Made by a program: the position numbers and the translations under genes. Positions 33,443 to 43,861 of a stretch of DNA of 64,000 nucleotides are shown here, piece after piece. Where the stretch lies: positions 1-64,000 of the forward strand of contig NZ_SCML01000023.1 in the NCBI RefSeq assembly GCF_005503365.1. Reading direction: 5' to 3'. This DNA comes from Hydrogenophaga sp. 2FB. GTDB lineage: Bacteria > Pseudomonadota > Gammaproteobacteria > Burkholderiales > Burkholderiaceae_C. Within the stretch, counting starts at the first letter, position 1. The number at the start of each line of letters is the position of its first letter. Under the pieces are notes generated by a model that worked only from the letters and a program-made list of their open reading frames with translations, ran no database searches and was not told the DNA's origin.

Positions 33443-33913
33443 TCATCCGCGCGCGAACCAGCCACGGCGTTTCTGCATGCGCTCACGGACCTCCGCTTGC
33501 TGCGTGGGGTTCAGGCTGTCGTAGAAGTCGGCCAGCGCGTTGATCACCTCGGGACTGCTGACCTGCACCACGCGGGTTTTTTCGTCGAGCAGGTTCAGGG
33601 CGCGGGCGCGGTCGAACTTCTCGCCGGCCACCAGCGCGCGCACTTCGGCGCGTGGGTCGGAGGTCTGGCCGATGAAGGCCGTGCGCTGGGCCTGCATCTT
33701 GTCGGCCAGCACGTTGAGTTTTTGCTGCTGTTCGGCGTTGAGATCGAGTTTCTGGGTGATGCGGTTGACCACCTTGCCGCGCACTTCGGCCATCTTCTCG
33801 GCGCTCATGGGGCCATGCGCATGGTGACCACGCGATCCACAGGCGGCCACGCCGCCGATGGCGATGGCAACGCCGGTGAGGGCCATGAGCGAGCGTCTGG
33901 TCCAGGATTTCAT
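33443..33913 (-). CDS. Spy/CpxP-type periplasmic protein, probable lipoprotein
   Basis: This 156-residue protein has a signal sequence ending in a VAAC lipobox (Cys near 25), so it is probably lipid-anchored, followed by a His-rich stretch (GHHAHG). The two helical LTxxQ-like motifs of the Spy/CpxP family are present as LNAEQQQKL and LNPTQQAEVRERM. CpxP-type proteins bind the sensor kinase and damp signalling or act as chaperones. It is the first gene of the operon with the response regulator and kinase. The histidines could bind metal. Confidence 0.85.
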   Translation of the reverse strand: MKSWTRRSLMALTGVAIAIGGVAACGSRGHHAHGPMSAEKMAEVRGKVVNRITQKLDLNAEQQQKLNVLADKMQAQRTAFIGQTSDPRAEVRALVAGEKFDRARALNLLDEKTRVVQVSSPEVINALADFYDSLNPTQQAEVRERMQKRRGWFARG

Positions 33914-34031
33914 GTGGGTGTCCTTTCGAATGGACTGTTGAACATGACCCTGATGGTGCCGGGCACCCTGCCCCGCGTCGTCTCGCTCCAGTTTCGGTTT
34001 GTATCGCTATTTTTCAGCCGGCGGCAACGGC

Positions 34032-35030
34032 TCAATACGCTTCGGTGTCAACCTCGCGATTCGCCTGCTCGGTGTAGCGGTTGCCGCTCACGGTCTTCTG
34101 GTTGATCAGCGCGTCGAGCCGCGCCAGCGTGGCCGCATCCAGCTTCACATCCACCGCGCCGAGGTCGTCGCGCAGGTGGTCTTCGCGCGAGGTGCCCGGG
34201 ATTGGCAGGACGTCGGGCCCCTGGTGCAGCAGCCAGGCCAGCGCCAGCTGGGCCGGTGTGCAGCCCACTTCTTGCGCGATCGCGCGGTACGGCGGCAGCA
34301 GCTTGAGGTTGGCGGCAAAGTGCTCGGGTGTGAAGCGCGGCATGGCGCGGCGGATGTCCTTGGCGTCGAAGGCGTTCACGTCGAGGTCGTCACCGCACAG
34401 GAAGCCGCGCGCCACCGGGCTGAAGGCCACGAAGCTGATGCCGAACTCGCGGCAGGTGTCGAGCACCGCGATCTCCGGGTTGCGCGTCCACAGCGAGTAT
34501 TCGGTCTGCACGGCCGTGATCGGGTGCACCGCCTGCGCCTTGCGGATCGTCGCGGCCGACACCTCGGACAAGCCCAGCGTGCGCACCTTGCCGGCACGCA
34601 CCAGGTCGCTCATCGCGCCCACGCTGTCTTCCACTGGCACCTGTTTGTCCCAGCGGTGCAGGTAGTACAGATCGATCACGTCGGTCTTGAGACGGCGCAG
34701 GCTGTCCTCGCAGTTCTTGCGAATGGCCTCGGGCCGCCCGTCGATCACGCGCTTGACGCCGTCGTCGAACTGCACGCCGGCCATGCCGCCCTTGCTGGCG
34801 AGCGTGAACTGGCTGCGGTGCCTGGAGAGCACGTTGCCCACGTGCGTTTCGCTGGCGCCAAAGCCGTAGAGCGCGGCGGTATCGAAGTGCGTCACGCCCT
34901 GGTCCAGCGCGGTGAGCAGCACGCGCTCGGCCTGTTCTTTGGACACCGGCGCCCCGTAGGCGTGGCAGATATTCATGCAGCCCAGGCCAAGGGCCGAGAC
35001 GGTGAAGGGGCCGAGTTGGCGCTGCTGCAT
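34032..35030 (-). CDS. aldo/keto reductase
   Basis: This 332-residue NADPH-dependent reductase of the AKR superfamily has a (beta/alpha)8 barrel. The catalytic tetrad is visible: Asp and Tyr in HFDTAALYG, Lys in LASKGG, and His in YYLHRWD. The C-terminal cofactor-binding segment is LPIPGTSREDHLRDD. It starts 5 bases after pmdC on the same strand and is therefore the last gene of the protocatechuate operon. Its substrate is unknown; reduction of an aromatic aldehyde or a ring-cleavage semialdehyde is plausible. Confidence 0.88.
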   Translation of the reverse strand: MQQRQLGPFTVSALGLGCMNICHAYGAPVSKEQAERVLLTALDQGVTHFDTAALYGFGASETHVGNVLSRHRSQFTLASKGGMAGVQFDDGVKRVIDGRPEAIRKNCEDSLRRLKTDVIDLYYLHRWDKQVPVEDSVGAMSDLVRAGKVRTLGLSEVSAATIRKAQAVHPITAVQTEYSLWTRNPEIAVLDTCREFGISFVAFSPVARGFLCGDDLDVNAFDAKDIRRAMPRFTPEHFAANLKLLPPYRAIAQEVGCTPAQLALAWLLHQGPDVLPIPGTSREDHLRDDLGAVDVKLDAATLARLDALINQKTVSGNRYTEQANREVDTEAY

Positions 35031-35035
35031 GGTGT

Positions 35036-35998
35036 TCAGCCTTGCGCGTTGAGTTGCTGTTCCAGCTTGTGCAGCACCTGGTAGCACGCCAACACGCGGG
35101 TCACGCTGGAATTGGGCTCGCGGCCTTCCTTGATGGCAGCGAAGAACTCGCGGTCTTGCAGTTCGATGCCGTTCATGCTCACGTCCACCTTGGACACGTC
35201 GATCTGCTCTTCCTTGCCGTTGAACAGATCGTCGTAACGCGCGATGTACGTCGCGGTGTCGCCGATGTAGCGGAAGAAGGTGCCCAGCGGGCCGTCGTTG
35301 TTGAACGAGAGCGAGAGCGTGCAGATCGCGCCGTTGGCGGCCTTGAGCTGGATGCTCATGTCCATGGCGATGCCCAGCGTGGGGTGGATCGGGCCCTGGA
35401 TGGCGTTGGCCTGCACGATCGGGCTGTTGGCCTGGTAGGCGAACAGGTCGACCGTGTGCGCGGCGTGGTGCCACAGCAGGTGGTCGGTCCAGCTGCGGGC
35501 CTGGCCGAGCGCGTTGGTGTTGGTGCGGCGGAAGAAGAAGGTCTGCACATCCATTTGCAGGATGTTGAATTTACCGGCCTGGATCTGCTTGTGCACGTAC
35601 TGGTGGCTGGGGTTGAAGCGGCGCGTGTGGCCGCACATGGCCACCAGGCCGGTCTGCTTCTGCAGCGCCACGACTTCCTCGGCACCCTTGAGGCTGTCGG
35701 CCAGCGGGATCTCGACCTGCACGTGTTTGCCGGCCTTGAGACAGGCGATGGTCTGCTCGGCGTGCATCTGCGTGGGCGTGCACAGGATGACGGCGTCCAG
35801 CTCCTTGAGCGCGAGCGATTCGGACAGTTCGGTGGTGACATGGCCGATACCGTACTTGGCGGCCACTTCCTTCGTCTTGTCGAGGTCGCGGCTGATGAGC
35901 GAGATCACTTCCACGCCGTCGATGTTTTTGATGCCGTCCAGGTGTTTGATGCCGAAGGCGCCAGCGCCCGCGAGGGCGACTTTGATGGTTTTGGTCAT
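35036..35998 (-). CDS. pmdC: 4-carboxy-2-hydroxymuconate-6-semialdehyde dehydrogenase
   Basis: This 320-residue NAD(P)-dependent dehydrogenase of the Gfo/Idh/MocA fold matches LigC/PmdC. It oxidises the cyclic hemiacetal form of the protocatechuate 4,5-cleavage product to 2-pyrone-4,6-dicarboxylate. The Rossmann motif is VALAGAGAFGIKHL (residues 7-20). Substrate-side segments FNPSHQYVHKQI and LLWHHAAHTVDLF are characteristic of LigC. It follows pmdB by one base. The order E, F, D, A, B, C equals that reported for Comamonas pmd operons. Confidence 0.93.
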   Translation of the reverse strand: MTKTIKVALAGAGAFGIKHLDGIKNIDGVEVISLISRDLDKTKEVAAKYGIGHVTTELSESLALKELDAVILCTPTQMHAEQTIACLKAGKHVQVEIPLADSLKGAEEVVALQKQTGLVAMCGHTRRFNPSHQYVHKQIQAGKFNILQMDVQTFFFRRTNTNALGQARSWTDHLLWHHAAHTVDLFAYQANSPIVQANAIQGPIHPTLGIAMDMSIQLKAANGAICTLSLSFNNDGPLGTFFRYIGDTATYIARYDDLFNGKEEQIDVSKVDVSMNGIELQDREFFAAIKEGREPNSSVTRVLACYQVLHKLEQQLNAQG

Positions 35999-35999
35999 G

Positions 36000-37293
<1,294 letters not shown>

Positions 37294-37297
37294 GGGT

Positions 37298-38230
37298 TCA
37301 GACCTCCTCGGGCCAGTACAGGCGCATCGGGTTGGTGACGAGCAGCTTCTTCTGCACGTCGGCCGTGGGCGCGATCTGCGGGATGAAATCCACCAGCAGG
37401 CCGTCGTCGGGCATGTGCTTCTTGAGGTTAGGGTGCGGCCAGTCGGTGCCCCAGATCACGCGGTCCGGGAACTCTTCGACCACGCGGCGCGCGAAAGGCA
37501 CCACGTCCTGATAGGCAGCCTGTTCGCCATCCAGCGCCTTCGGCCCGGTGACGGACAGGCGCTCGGGGCAGGTGACCTTGCTCCACACGTTGGTGTTCTC
37601 GCGCATGAACTTGAGGAACAGCTCGAACTCGGGGCCGTCCACCGGCTTGGTCACGTCGGGCGTGCCCATGTGGTCCACCACCACGGTGGTGGGCAGCGCG
37701 GTGAAGAAGTCCCACAGCTCGGGCAGGTCCACCGCTTCGAAGTAGATCACGACGTGCCAGCCCAGCTTGTGGATGCGCGTGGCGATCTCCAGCAGCTCTT
37801 CCTTGGGCGTGAAGTCCACCAGGCGCTTGACGAAGTTGAAGCGCACGCCGCGCACGCCGGCGTCGTGCAAGCGTTGCAGTTCGTCGTCGCTGACGCTGCG
37901 CTTGACCGTCGCCACGCCGCGCGCCTTGCCACCGCTGCTCACCAACGCGTCGACCATGGCGCTGTTGTCGGCGCCGTGGCAGGTGGCCTGCACCACCACA
38001 TTGCGCGAGAAGCCGAGGTGGTCGCGCAGGGCATACAGCTGGGCCTTGCTCGCGTCACACGGGGTGTACTTGCGCTCGGGTGCGTAGGGGAATTCGGCGC
38101 CAGGGCCGAACACGTGGCAGTGCGCGTCGACCGCGCCCGCGGGCAATTGGAAGCGTGGCTTGCTCGGGCCGTCGTACCAGTCGAGCCAACCCGTGGTCTT
38201 GGTGAAATCGCCGGAAGTCGGTTTGCTCAT
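37298..38230 (-). CDS. pmdD: 2-pyrone-4,6-dicarboxylate hydrolase
   Basis: This 310-residue amidohydrolase-superfamily lactonase of the LigI type opens 2-pyrone-4,6-dicarboxylate to 4-oxalomesaconate. The metal-binding-like DAHCHVFGPG (near residue 35) and the barrel segments VVDHMG and VIWGTDWPHPN (general-base Asp) are clear. LigI works without a metal despite the fold. It is placed between pmdF and pmdA, as in Comamonas. Confidence 0.94.
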   Translation of the reverse strand: MSKPTSGDFTKTTGWLDWYDGPSKPRFQLPAGAVDAHCHVFGPGAEFPYAPERKYTPCDASKAQLYALRDHLGFSRNVVVQATCHGADNSAMVDALVSSGGKARGVATVKRSVSDDELQRLHDAGVRGVRFNFVKRLVDFTPKEELLEIATRIHKLGWHVVIYFEAVDLPELWDFFTALPTTVVVDHMGTPDVTKPVDGPEFELFLKFMRENTNVWSKVTCPERLSVTGPKALDGEQAAYQDVVPFARRVVEEFPDRVIWGTDWPHPNLKKHMPDDGLLVDFIPQIAPTADVQKKLLVTNPMRLYWPEEV

Positions 38231-38239
38231 GTCGTGTCC

Positions 38240-38923
38240 TCAGTCGATGTACTTGAGACCGGCTTTTTCCAGCGGCTCGCGCATCTTGTACATGTCCAGG
38301 CCCAGCACGCCGCTGGCCAGCTTGGCCCGTTTCTCGCCTTCGAAGCTCTCGCGCTTGCGCGCGACGTCCAGCGTTTCAACCGCGCGCGCGGCGGGCACGC
38401 AGACCACGCCGTCGTCGTCGGCCACGATCACGTCGCCCGGGGTCACCAGCATGCCGGCGCACACCACGGGGATGTTCACCGAGCCGATGGTGGCCTTGAT
38501 GCAGCCCTTGCTGCTGATGGCTTTGCTCCACACCGGGAAGCCCATCTTCTGCAGTTCCTTCACGTCGCGCACACCGGCATCGATGATGAGCGCGCGCGCG
38601 CCTCGCGCCTGGAAGCTGGTCGCCAGCAGATCGCCGAAGTAGCCATCGGTGCATTCGGCCGTGATGGCCGCAACCACGATGTCGCCAGGCTGGATCTGCT
38701 CCGCCGCCACGTGCAGCATCCAGTTGTCGCCCGGGTGCAGCAGCACGGTCACGGCGGTGCCGCTGACCTGCTGGCCCGGGTAGATCGGGCGCATGTAGGG
38801 CTTGAGCAGGCCCACGCGGCCCATGGCCTCGTGAACGGTGGCAGAGCCGAGTGCGGCCAGGCCGTCAGCGGCCGCGCGGTCGGCGCGTTTGATGTTGCGG
38901 TAGACAACGCCCAGTTCGTACAT
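38240..38923 (-). CDS. pmdF: 4-carboxy-4-hydroxy-2-oxoadipate aldolase
   Basis: This 227-residue class II aldolase of the RraA-like fold (LigK/PmdF/HMG aldolase) splits 4-carboxy-4-hydroxy-2-oxoadipate to pyruvate and oxaloacetate, the last pathway step. Characteristic segments are [15 protein letters not shown], the [25 protein letters not shown] metal/substrate loop (with Arg and Asp), and [19 protein letters not shown] 38923 is used; a longer frame overlaps pmdE. Confidence 0.94.
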   Translation of the reverse strand: MYELGVVYRNIKRADRAAADGLAALGSATVHEAMGRVGLLKPYMRPIYPGQQVSGTAVTVLLHPGDNWMLHVAAEQIQPGDIVVAAITAECTDGYFGDLLATSFQARGARALIIDAGVRDVKELQKMGFPVWSKAISSKGCIKATIGSVNIPVVCAGMLVTPGDVIVADDDGVVCVPAARAVETLDVARKRESFEGEKRAKLASGVLGLDMYKMREPLEKAGLKYID

Positions 38924-38924
38924 G

Positions 38925-39959
38925 TCAGAGTCCTTTCGATTTGAGACGCGCATCGAGGCGCGGGAACACGCGGCGCACGTTGCCTTCGTAGATCTGGTGC
39001 TTGTCTTCGGCACTCAGGATCTTCGACGCTTCGATGTAGCGCTTGGTGTCGTCGTAGTAGTTGCCGGTGGTCGGGTCGATGCCGCGCACCGCGCCGATCA
39101 TTTCGCTGGCGAACAGCACGTTCTTCACCGGGATCACGGTGTTGAGCAGGTCGATGCCGGGCTGGTGGTACACGCAGGTGTCGAAGAACACGTTGTTCAT
39201 CACGTGCGTGTCGAGCAGCGGCTTCTTCATCTCCTGCGCCAGGCCACGGAAGCGGCCCCAGTGGTAAGGCACCGCGCCACCGCCGTGCGGAATGAGGAAC
39301 TTCAGCGTCGGAAAATCCTTGAACAGATCGCCCTGGATCAGTTGCATGAAGGCGGTGGTGTCGGCGTTCAGGTAATGCGCGCCGGTGGTGTGGAAGCAGG
39401 CATTGCAGCTCGTGCTCACGTGGATCATGGCGGGCAGGTCGTACTCCACCATCTTTTCGTAGATGGGGTACCACTGCTTGTCGGTCAGCGGCGGGCTGGT
39501 CCAGTGGCCGCCGGACGGATCGGGGTTCAGGTTGATGCCGACCGCGCCGTATTCCTTGACGCACTTCTCCAGCTCGGGAATGCAGGTCTTGGGGTCGACA
39601 CCCGGGCTTTGCGGCAGCATCGCGACCGGCACGAAGTGGTCGGGGAACAGCTCGCTCACGCGGAAGCAGAGTTCGTTGCAGATGGCGGCCCAGGTGCTCG
39701 ACACGTTGAAGTCGCCGATGTGGTGCGCCATGAAGCTCGCGCGCGGCGAGAACAGCGTGATGTCGCTGCCGCGCTCCTTCATCAGCTTGAGCTGGTTGGT
39801 CTCGATGGACTCGCGCAGCTCGTCGTCGCTGATCTTCAGGTCCGCCGCCTTCGGCATGACCGCCGGGTCCTGGATGCCAGCGATCTGCTGGTTGCGCCAG
39901 GCCTCCAGCGCCTTGGGCGCCGTGGTGTAGTGGCCGTGGCAATCGATGATGAGGCTCAT
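38925..39959 (-). CDS. pmdE: 4-oxalomesaconate hydratase
   Basis: This 344-residue amidohydrolase-superfamily protein of the LigJ/PmdE type hydrates 4-oxalomesaconate to 4-carboxy-4-hydroxy-2-oxoadipate. Metal-site residues appear in [12 protein letters not shown] (HxH), [22 protein letters not shown], and a late acidic region. It starts about 35 bases after the stop of the binding-protein-like gene upstream and ends one base before pmdF. Confidence 0.93.
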   Translation of the reverse strand: MSLIIDCHGHYTTAPKALEAWRNQQIAGIQDPAVMPKAADLKISDDELRESIETNQLKLMKERGSDITLFSPRASFMAHHIGDFNVSSTWAAICNELCFRVSELFPDHFVPVAMLPQSPGVDPKTCIPELEKCVKEYGAVGINLNPDPSGGHWTSPPLTDKQWYPIYEKMVEYDLPAMIHVSTSCNACFHTTGAHYLNADTTAFMQLIQGDLFKDFPTLKFLIPHGGGAVPYHWGRFRGLAQEMKKPLLDTHVMNNVFFDTCVYHQPGIDLLNTVIPVKNVLFASEMIGAVRGIDPTTGNYYDDTKRYIEASKILSAEDKHQIYEGNVRRVFPRLDARLKSKGL

Positions 39960-39994
39960 GGGGCGGTCTCCGGAATCGTGTTGTGAATGAAGGT

Positions 39995-40708
39995 TTATGC
40001 GGGCTCCATGCCCTGGCGGCGCTTGGCCGCTTCGGCATCGGGCGATGTCATGAAATCGAGCAACTGGCGCACACGCTCGGCCTGCGGCGACCCGCTGGCC
40101 AGGCCCACGGGCACACCGGCGGAAAAAATCGTGTCGAACTTGAGCTCGGGCGGCATCACGCCCAGCACGGTGATGCCCTCGACGTGGATGAGCTCGCTCA
40201 GTTGCTGAAAGCCCAGCTCCACCTCGCCTTGCGCCACCAGCGAACCCACTGGCACACCGGGACGCGCTTGCGTGAGCCGATCGCGCACCTCGTCGCCCAG
40301 GCCCCAGCGTTCGAACAAGGCGATCAGCGCTGTGCCGCTGGGGCCGGTGGAGTAGCCGATGCGGCGCGCGGCGCGCACCGCGCGCTGGAGCGCTTCTTCC
40401 GTCGAGATGTCGGGTTGGGTCGCGCCCTGGCGCACAGCCACGGCCACGCTCGAGCGCACAAGATCGACCCGGCTACCCGCGCGCAGGTGGCCCGCGGCGA
40501 TCAGCTTGTCGATCGCGTCGGACGCGAGCACCACCACATCGAAAGCCTCGCCCGCGGCCACGCGCTGGGCCGCGTCGACCCCACCGACCGCCTCGATCGC
40601 CACCGCGCTGCCCGAGCGCTGCTCGAACACGGTGCCGAGTTCGGCCAGCACCTGGCGGGTGGCCATGGACGAAATGCCTCGAATGCGGGGGGTTGTCTCT
40701 GTGGTCAT
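39995..40708 (-). CDS. binding-protein-like protein without a signal peptide (ModA-type fold)
   Basis: This 237-residue protein resembles the extracellular molybdate/tungstate-type binding proteins (RQVLAELGTVFEQRSG, FDVVVLASDAIDKL, YSTGPSGTALIALFERWG, GELGFQQLSEL-like segment) but has no signal peptide, so it is probably cytoplasmic. It is the first gene of the protocatechuate operon, divergent from the LysR regulator, where Comamonas has other pmd genes (as I recall, pmdU and pmdK). An effector-binding or small-molecule sensing role is possible. ATG 40735 would add nine residues; neither start has a clear RBS. Confidence 0.7.
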   Translation of the reverse strand: MTTETTPRIRGISSMATRQVLAELGTVFEQRSGSAVAIEAVGGVDAAQRVAAGEAFDVVVLASDAIDKLIAAGHLRAGSRVDLVRSSVAVAVRQGATQPDISTEEALQRAVRAARRIGYSTGPSGTALIALFERWGLGDEVRDRLTQARPGVPVGSLVAQGEVELGFQQLSELIHVEGITVLGVMPPELKFDTIFSAGVPVGLASGSPQAERVRQLLDFMTSPDAEAAKRRQGMEPA

Positions 40709-40780
40709 GGGCGGCAAACGTGGAGGATTTGGCATTGTGGACCGCACCACCCCTGAAGAAAAGTCACTAACACGGCTATC

Positions 40781-40803
40781 AGTTAGATCAAAATTACATA
40801 ACT
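40781..40803. promoter_or_regulatory. LysR-type operator between the regulator and the protocatechuate operon
   Basis: AGTTA (40781-40785) and TAACT (40799-40803) form an interrupted palindrome with 13 bases between, containing the T-N11-A style symmetry of LysR sites. It lies 15 bases before the regulator start, in a markedly AT-rich stretch, so it could mediate both autorepression and activation of the divergent operon. Confidence 0.55.
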
Positions 40804-40817
40804 ATGATGGCGCTGAC

Positions 40818-41711
40818 ATGGATCTGAAACAACTCGAATACTTCGTGCGCGTGGCCGAGCTCGGCAGTTTCACGCGCGCGGCCATCGCGCTCAACGTCGC
40901 CCAACCCGCGCTGTCGCGCCAGGTGCGCCTGCTGGAGGTGGAACTGCGGCAGAACCTGCTGGTGCGCAACGGCCGTGGCGCCACGCCCACCGAGGCCGGC
41001 ACGCTGCTGCTGGCGCACGGGCGCGGCATCCTGCACCAGGTGGAGCGGGCGCGCGAAGAGCTGGGGCGTGTGCGCGGCGCGCTGGCCGGGCGCGTGGCCA
41101 TTGGCCTGCCGCCGAGCCTGGCGCGCGTGATCACGGTGCCGCTCACGCGCGCGTTCCGCCAGCAGCTGCCGCAGGCCAGCCTGTCGATCAGCGAGGGGCT
41201 GTCGATGTCGATGCGCGAGTCGCTGGTGACGGGGCGGCTGGACATCGCCGTGCTCTACAACGCGCAGCCCTCGCCCGACCTGGAGATCTACCCGCTACAG
41301 GACGAGGAACTGTTCCTGATAGAGCCGCGCCCACCCGGCCTGCCCGAAGACCCGCCACCGCTGGCCATTCCGCTGCGCGAGGTGGCCGCCCTGCCACTCG
41401 TGATTCCCAGCCGGCCGAACGCCATCCGCATGCACGTGGAAACCGAAATGGCCAACATCGGTTGCCGGCCCAACATCGCACTCGAAATCGACGGCGTGTC
41501 GGCCATCCTCGACCTGGTAGCCGACGGCGCTGGCGCCGCCCTGCTCGCGCCCAACGCGGTGCTGAGCTCGATCCGGCCCTCGGCCTACCGCATGCGCCCG
41601 GTGAGCGATCCGCCGCTGCGCACACGCCTGTGTCTGGCGGTGAGCTCGCAACGGCCCGCCACGCTCACGCAGCAGACCACGCTGGACCTGATCCGAAAAG
41701 TCATGGCGTGA
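40818..41711 (+). CDS. LysR-family regulator of the protocatechuate operon (PmdR-like)
   Basis: This 297-residue LysR protein starts MDLKQLEYFVRVAELGSF, with the helix-turn-helix around residues 18-38 (AAIALNVAQPALSRQVRLLE) and an effector domain from about residue 90. It is divergent from the protocatechuate 4,5-cleavage operon. In Comamonas a LysR regulator (PmdR) controls that operon, so the assignment as its regulator is strongly suggested by position. It resembles the NAC/CbbR-like LysR subgroup more than LigR, so the inducer is uncertain. Confidence 0.85.
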   Translation: MDLKQLEYFVRVAELGSFTRAAIALNVAQPALSRQVRLLEVELRQNLLVRNGRGATPTEAGTLLLAHGRGILHQVERAREELGRVRGALAGRVAIGLPPSLARVITVPLTRAFRQQLPQASLSISEGLSMSMRESLVTGRLDIAVLYNAQPSPDLEIYPLQDEELFLIEPRPPGLPEDPPPLAIPLREVAALPLVIPSRPNAIRMHVETEMANIGCRPNIALEIDGVSAILDLVADGAGAALLAPNAVLSSIRPSAYRMRPVSDPPLRTRLCLAVSSQRPATLTQQTTLDLIRKVMA

Positions 41712-41726
41712 GGCGCCCGACGGCGC

Positions 41727-42680
41727 TCAGCCCTTCATCAACCAGAGAATGGCGCTGAGTGTGGGGAACGAAGCCGCCGTGGTGGCCAGCAACGCCGCCG
41801 CCGTGAAGCCCTCGTACCCATGCCGCTGCGCCAACAGCGGGTAGATACCGAGCATGGGCACGGCCGCTGAAAGCACCACGGCGATGCGCAATTCTTCGGA
41901 GAGCGCGGGCAGGCCCAGCAAAGGCAGCAACGCCGCAGCGGCCCACACCGCCGCCGGGTGCAGCAGCAACTTGCCGACCGCGATCTGCGCCACCTGCAAA
42001 CGCAGGCCACGCACCTGCAGGCCCACCAGCGTGCCACCGATGATGAACAGCGCCAGGCCACCGCTGGCCGCGCCCAGCAGTTTGACCGTGCGCGACAGCA
42101 CCGAGGGCAATGGCCAGCCCAGAAGGGCCACCACGAAGCCGAGCACGATGGCAACGATCATCGGGTTGCGCGCCAGGCGGCCCAGGATCTGGCGCACGGC
42201 CCGTGACCAGGACGTGCGGGCGGCGCCCGACACCCCCATGTCCGCCGCGGTCAACAGCAGCGGCAGCTTGACGAGGTTTTCCACCAGCACGTTCATGGCC
42301 AATGCCACACCGGCCAACGGCCCGATGGCGAGCAACACCACCGGGTAACCGATGTAGGCGCTGTTGCCGCAGCTCATGCCCATGGCCATGTAGGCGCTCT
42401 CGGTCAGGCCGCGCCCTTGCACCTGTCGAGCAAACCACAGGCTGGCCAGCAGCATCCCCACCGAACCGATGCCAAACGCCAGCAGGTAGGCCGGCTGCAG
42501 CAACTCGGCGATGGGCCGCGAAGCCAGCGCGTTGAACAGCAAGGCCGGCAAGGCGAACTGGATGACGAACTTGCCCAGCACCCGCATGTCCGTCGCGGTG
42601 AACACGCGCCACCGCACAGCGGCGTACCCCAGCGCGATACACAGATAGATCGGGCCGGTGATGGCGAGGATGTCGAGCAA
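41727..42680 (-). CDS. AEC family transporter
   Basis: This 317-residue membrane carrier of the auxin efflux carrier superfamily has about ten spans, with the conserved N-terminal MLDILAITGPIYLCIALGY and the broken-helix region MGMSCGNSAYIGYPV (about residues 100-115). Bacterial members transport malonate, malate or other carboxylates; direction and substrate are unknown here. It is convergent with the LysR gene. Its placement suggests carboxylate exchange linked to aromatic catabolism. Confidence 0.82.
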   Translation of the reverse strand: MLDILAITGPIYLCIALGYAAVRWRVFTATDMRVLGKFVIQFALPALLFNALASRPIAELLQPAYLLAFGIGSVGMLLASLWFARQVQGRGLTESAYMAMGMSCGNSAYIGYPVVLLAIGPLAGVALAMNVLVENLVKLPLLLTAADMGVSGAARTSWSRAVRQILGRLARNPMIVAIVLGFVVALLGWPLPSVLSRTVKLLGAASGGLALFIIGGTLVGLQVRGLRLQVAQIAVGKLLLHPAAVWAAAALLPLLGLPALSEELRIAVVLSAAVPMLGIYPLLAQRHGYEGFTAAALLATTAASFPTLSAILWLMKG

Positions 42681-42750
42681 GGGGAAGGCCTAAAAAAGGC
42701 GAGAGGGAGAGGGAGAGAGACAAGGCGTCCGGCGCGCGGGGTCCTCATCC

Positions 42751-42845
42751 AGGGCTCCCGAGGATCCGGCTACGCCGGTCCCAGGGTGCGCCCCCTCCCG
42801 CCGAAGGCGAGAGAGGGGGGGAGCCGCGCAGCGGCGCGGGGGGTG
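42751..42845 (-). repeat. intergenic palindromic repeat, copy in reverse orientation
   Basis: Read on the minus strand it begins CCCCCGCGCCGC, contains a CGCCTTCGGCG stem with flanking CCCCCC/GGGGGG, then CCGGC-GTA-GCCGG. It matches the element at 59104-59203 closely. It lies between the Bug-type binding-protein gene and the AEC carrier gene, in the 3' region of the former. Confidence 0.65.
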
Positions 42846-42846
42846 T

Positions 42847-43842
42847 TTACTGTTTCTGGATTTTTGCGCGTTCGATCACACCGCTCCAGCGGCGAATGTC
42901 GGACGCCAGCAAGGCAGCGTTCTGCTCCGGCGTGCTGGAGCGCGCATCGATGTTCAGGCCACGCAGCTTTTCGCGCACGCCAGGATCGGCCACGGCGGTG
43001 GCGATCTCCTTGTTCAGGCGCTCCACCACGGCGCGCGGCGTCTTCGACGGCACGGCCAGCGCGTTCCACGACGAGGCGATGTAGTCCTTCACGCCGGCCT
43101 CGACCGCGGTGGGCACATCGGGCAACACGATGGAGCGCTTCTCGCCCGTGACGGCCAGGGCTCGCAGCGCGCCACCCTGGATCTGCGTGAGCACCGGCGC
43201 CAGGATTTCCACCGCCACGTCGACCTGCTGGCCGCGGATGGCGCCGATCAGCGCGGGCGAGCCGTTGTACGGCACGATCTGCGCCTCGATGCCCGCCGTG
43301 CTCTTGAACAGCTCGGCCGCGAGATGCTGCGTGCTGCCGATGTTGATGCTGCCGATGTTGATCTTGCCCGGGTTGGCCTTGGCGAACTTCACCAGGTCGC
43401 CCAGGGTCTTGTGCGGCGAGTTCGCGGGCACCACCACGGCGATGTCGAAGTAGCCGAGCGTGGAGACCGGCGTGAAGTCCTTGATGGTGTCGAACGGCAG
43501 CTTGTTGAACAGGCTGGCGGTGACGGCCGTGCCGTTGGACATGAGGAACATGGTGTAGCCATCGGGCTCGGAACGCGCCACCGACTCGGCCGCCACCACG
43601 CCACCCGCACCAGGGCGGTTGTCGATCACCACGGGTTGGCCGAGCTGGCTCGTCAGTTTTTCCGCGACGATGCGCGCGGTGAGGTCGCCCACGCCGCCCG
43701 GGCCGAACGGCACCACGATGCGCAGGCCCTTCGACGGGAAGTTGGCTTGAGCGTGCGCCGGCGCAGAGACCAGGCCGAGCGCGGCGGTGGCAAGAGAGGC
43801 GGCCAGGATGGCGCGGCGGTGGAGGTGAAGTTTTTTGATCAT
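42847..43842 (-). CDS. Bug-family (TctC-like) periplasmic binding protein
   Basis: This 331-residue protein has a signal peptide (about 31 residues, ending AHAQA) and the Bug/TctC fold: FPSKGLRIVVPFGPGGVGD with the carboxylate-binding loop, VIDNRPGAGGVVAAE, and the PDGYTMFLMSNGTA block. Bug proteins bind aromatic or aliphatic carboxylates and many have no cognate TctAB. The gene follows the TRAP large permease by 19 bases, so it is part of that operon. This mixes two transporter classes. It may act as a sensor or supply a further ligand. Confidence 0.9.
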   Translation of the reverse strand: MIKKLHLHRRAILAASLATAALGLVSAPAHAQANFPSKGLRIVVPFGPGGVGDLTARIVAEKLTSQLGQPVVIDNRPGAGGVVAAESVARSEPDGYTMFLMSNGTAVTASLFNKLPFDTIKDFTPVSTLGYFDIAVVVPANSPHKTLGDLVKFAKANPGKINIGSINIGSTQHLAAELFKSTAGIEAQIVPYNGSPALIGAIRGQQVDVAVEILAPVLTQIQGGALRALAVTGEKRSIVLPDVPTAVEAGVKDYIASSWNALAVPSKTPRAVVERLNKEIATAVADPGVREKLRGLNIDARSSTPEQNAALLASDIRRWSGVIERAKIQKQ

Positions 43843-43861
43843 GAAATTGCCCTACGAAAAA

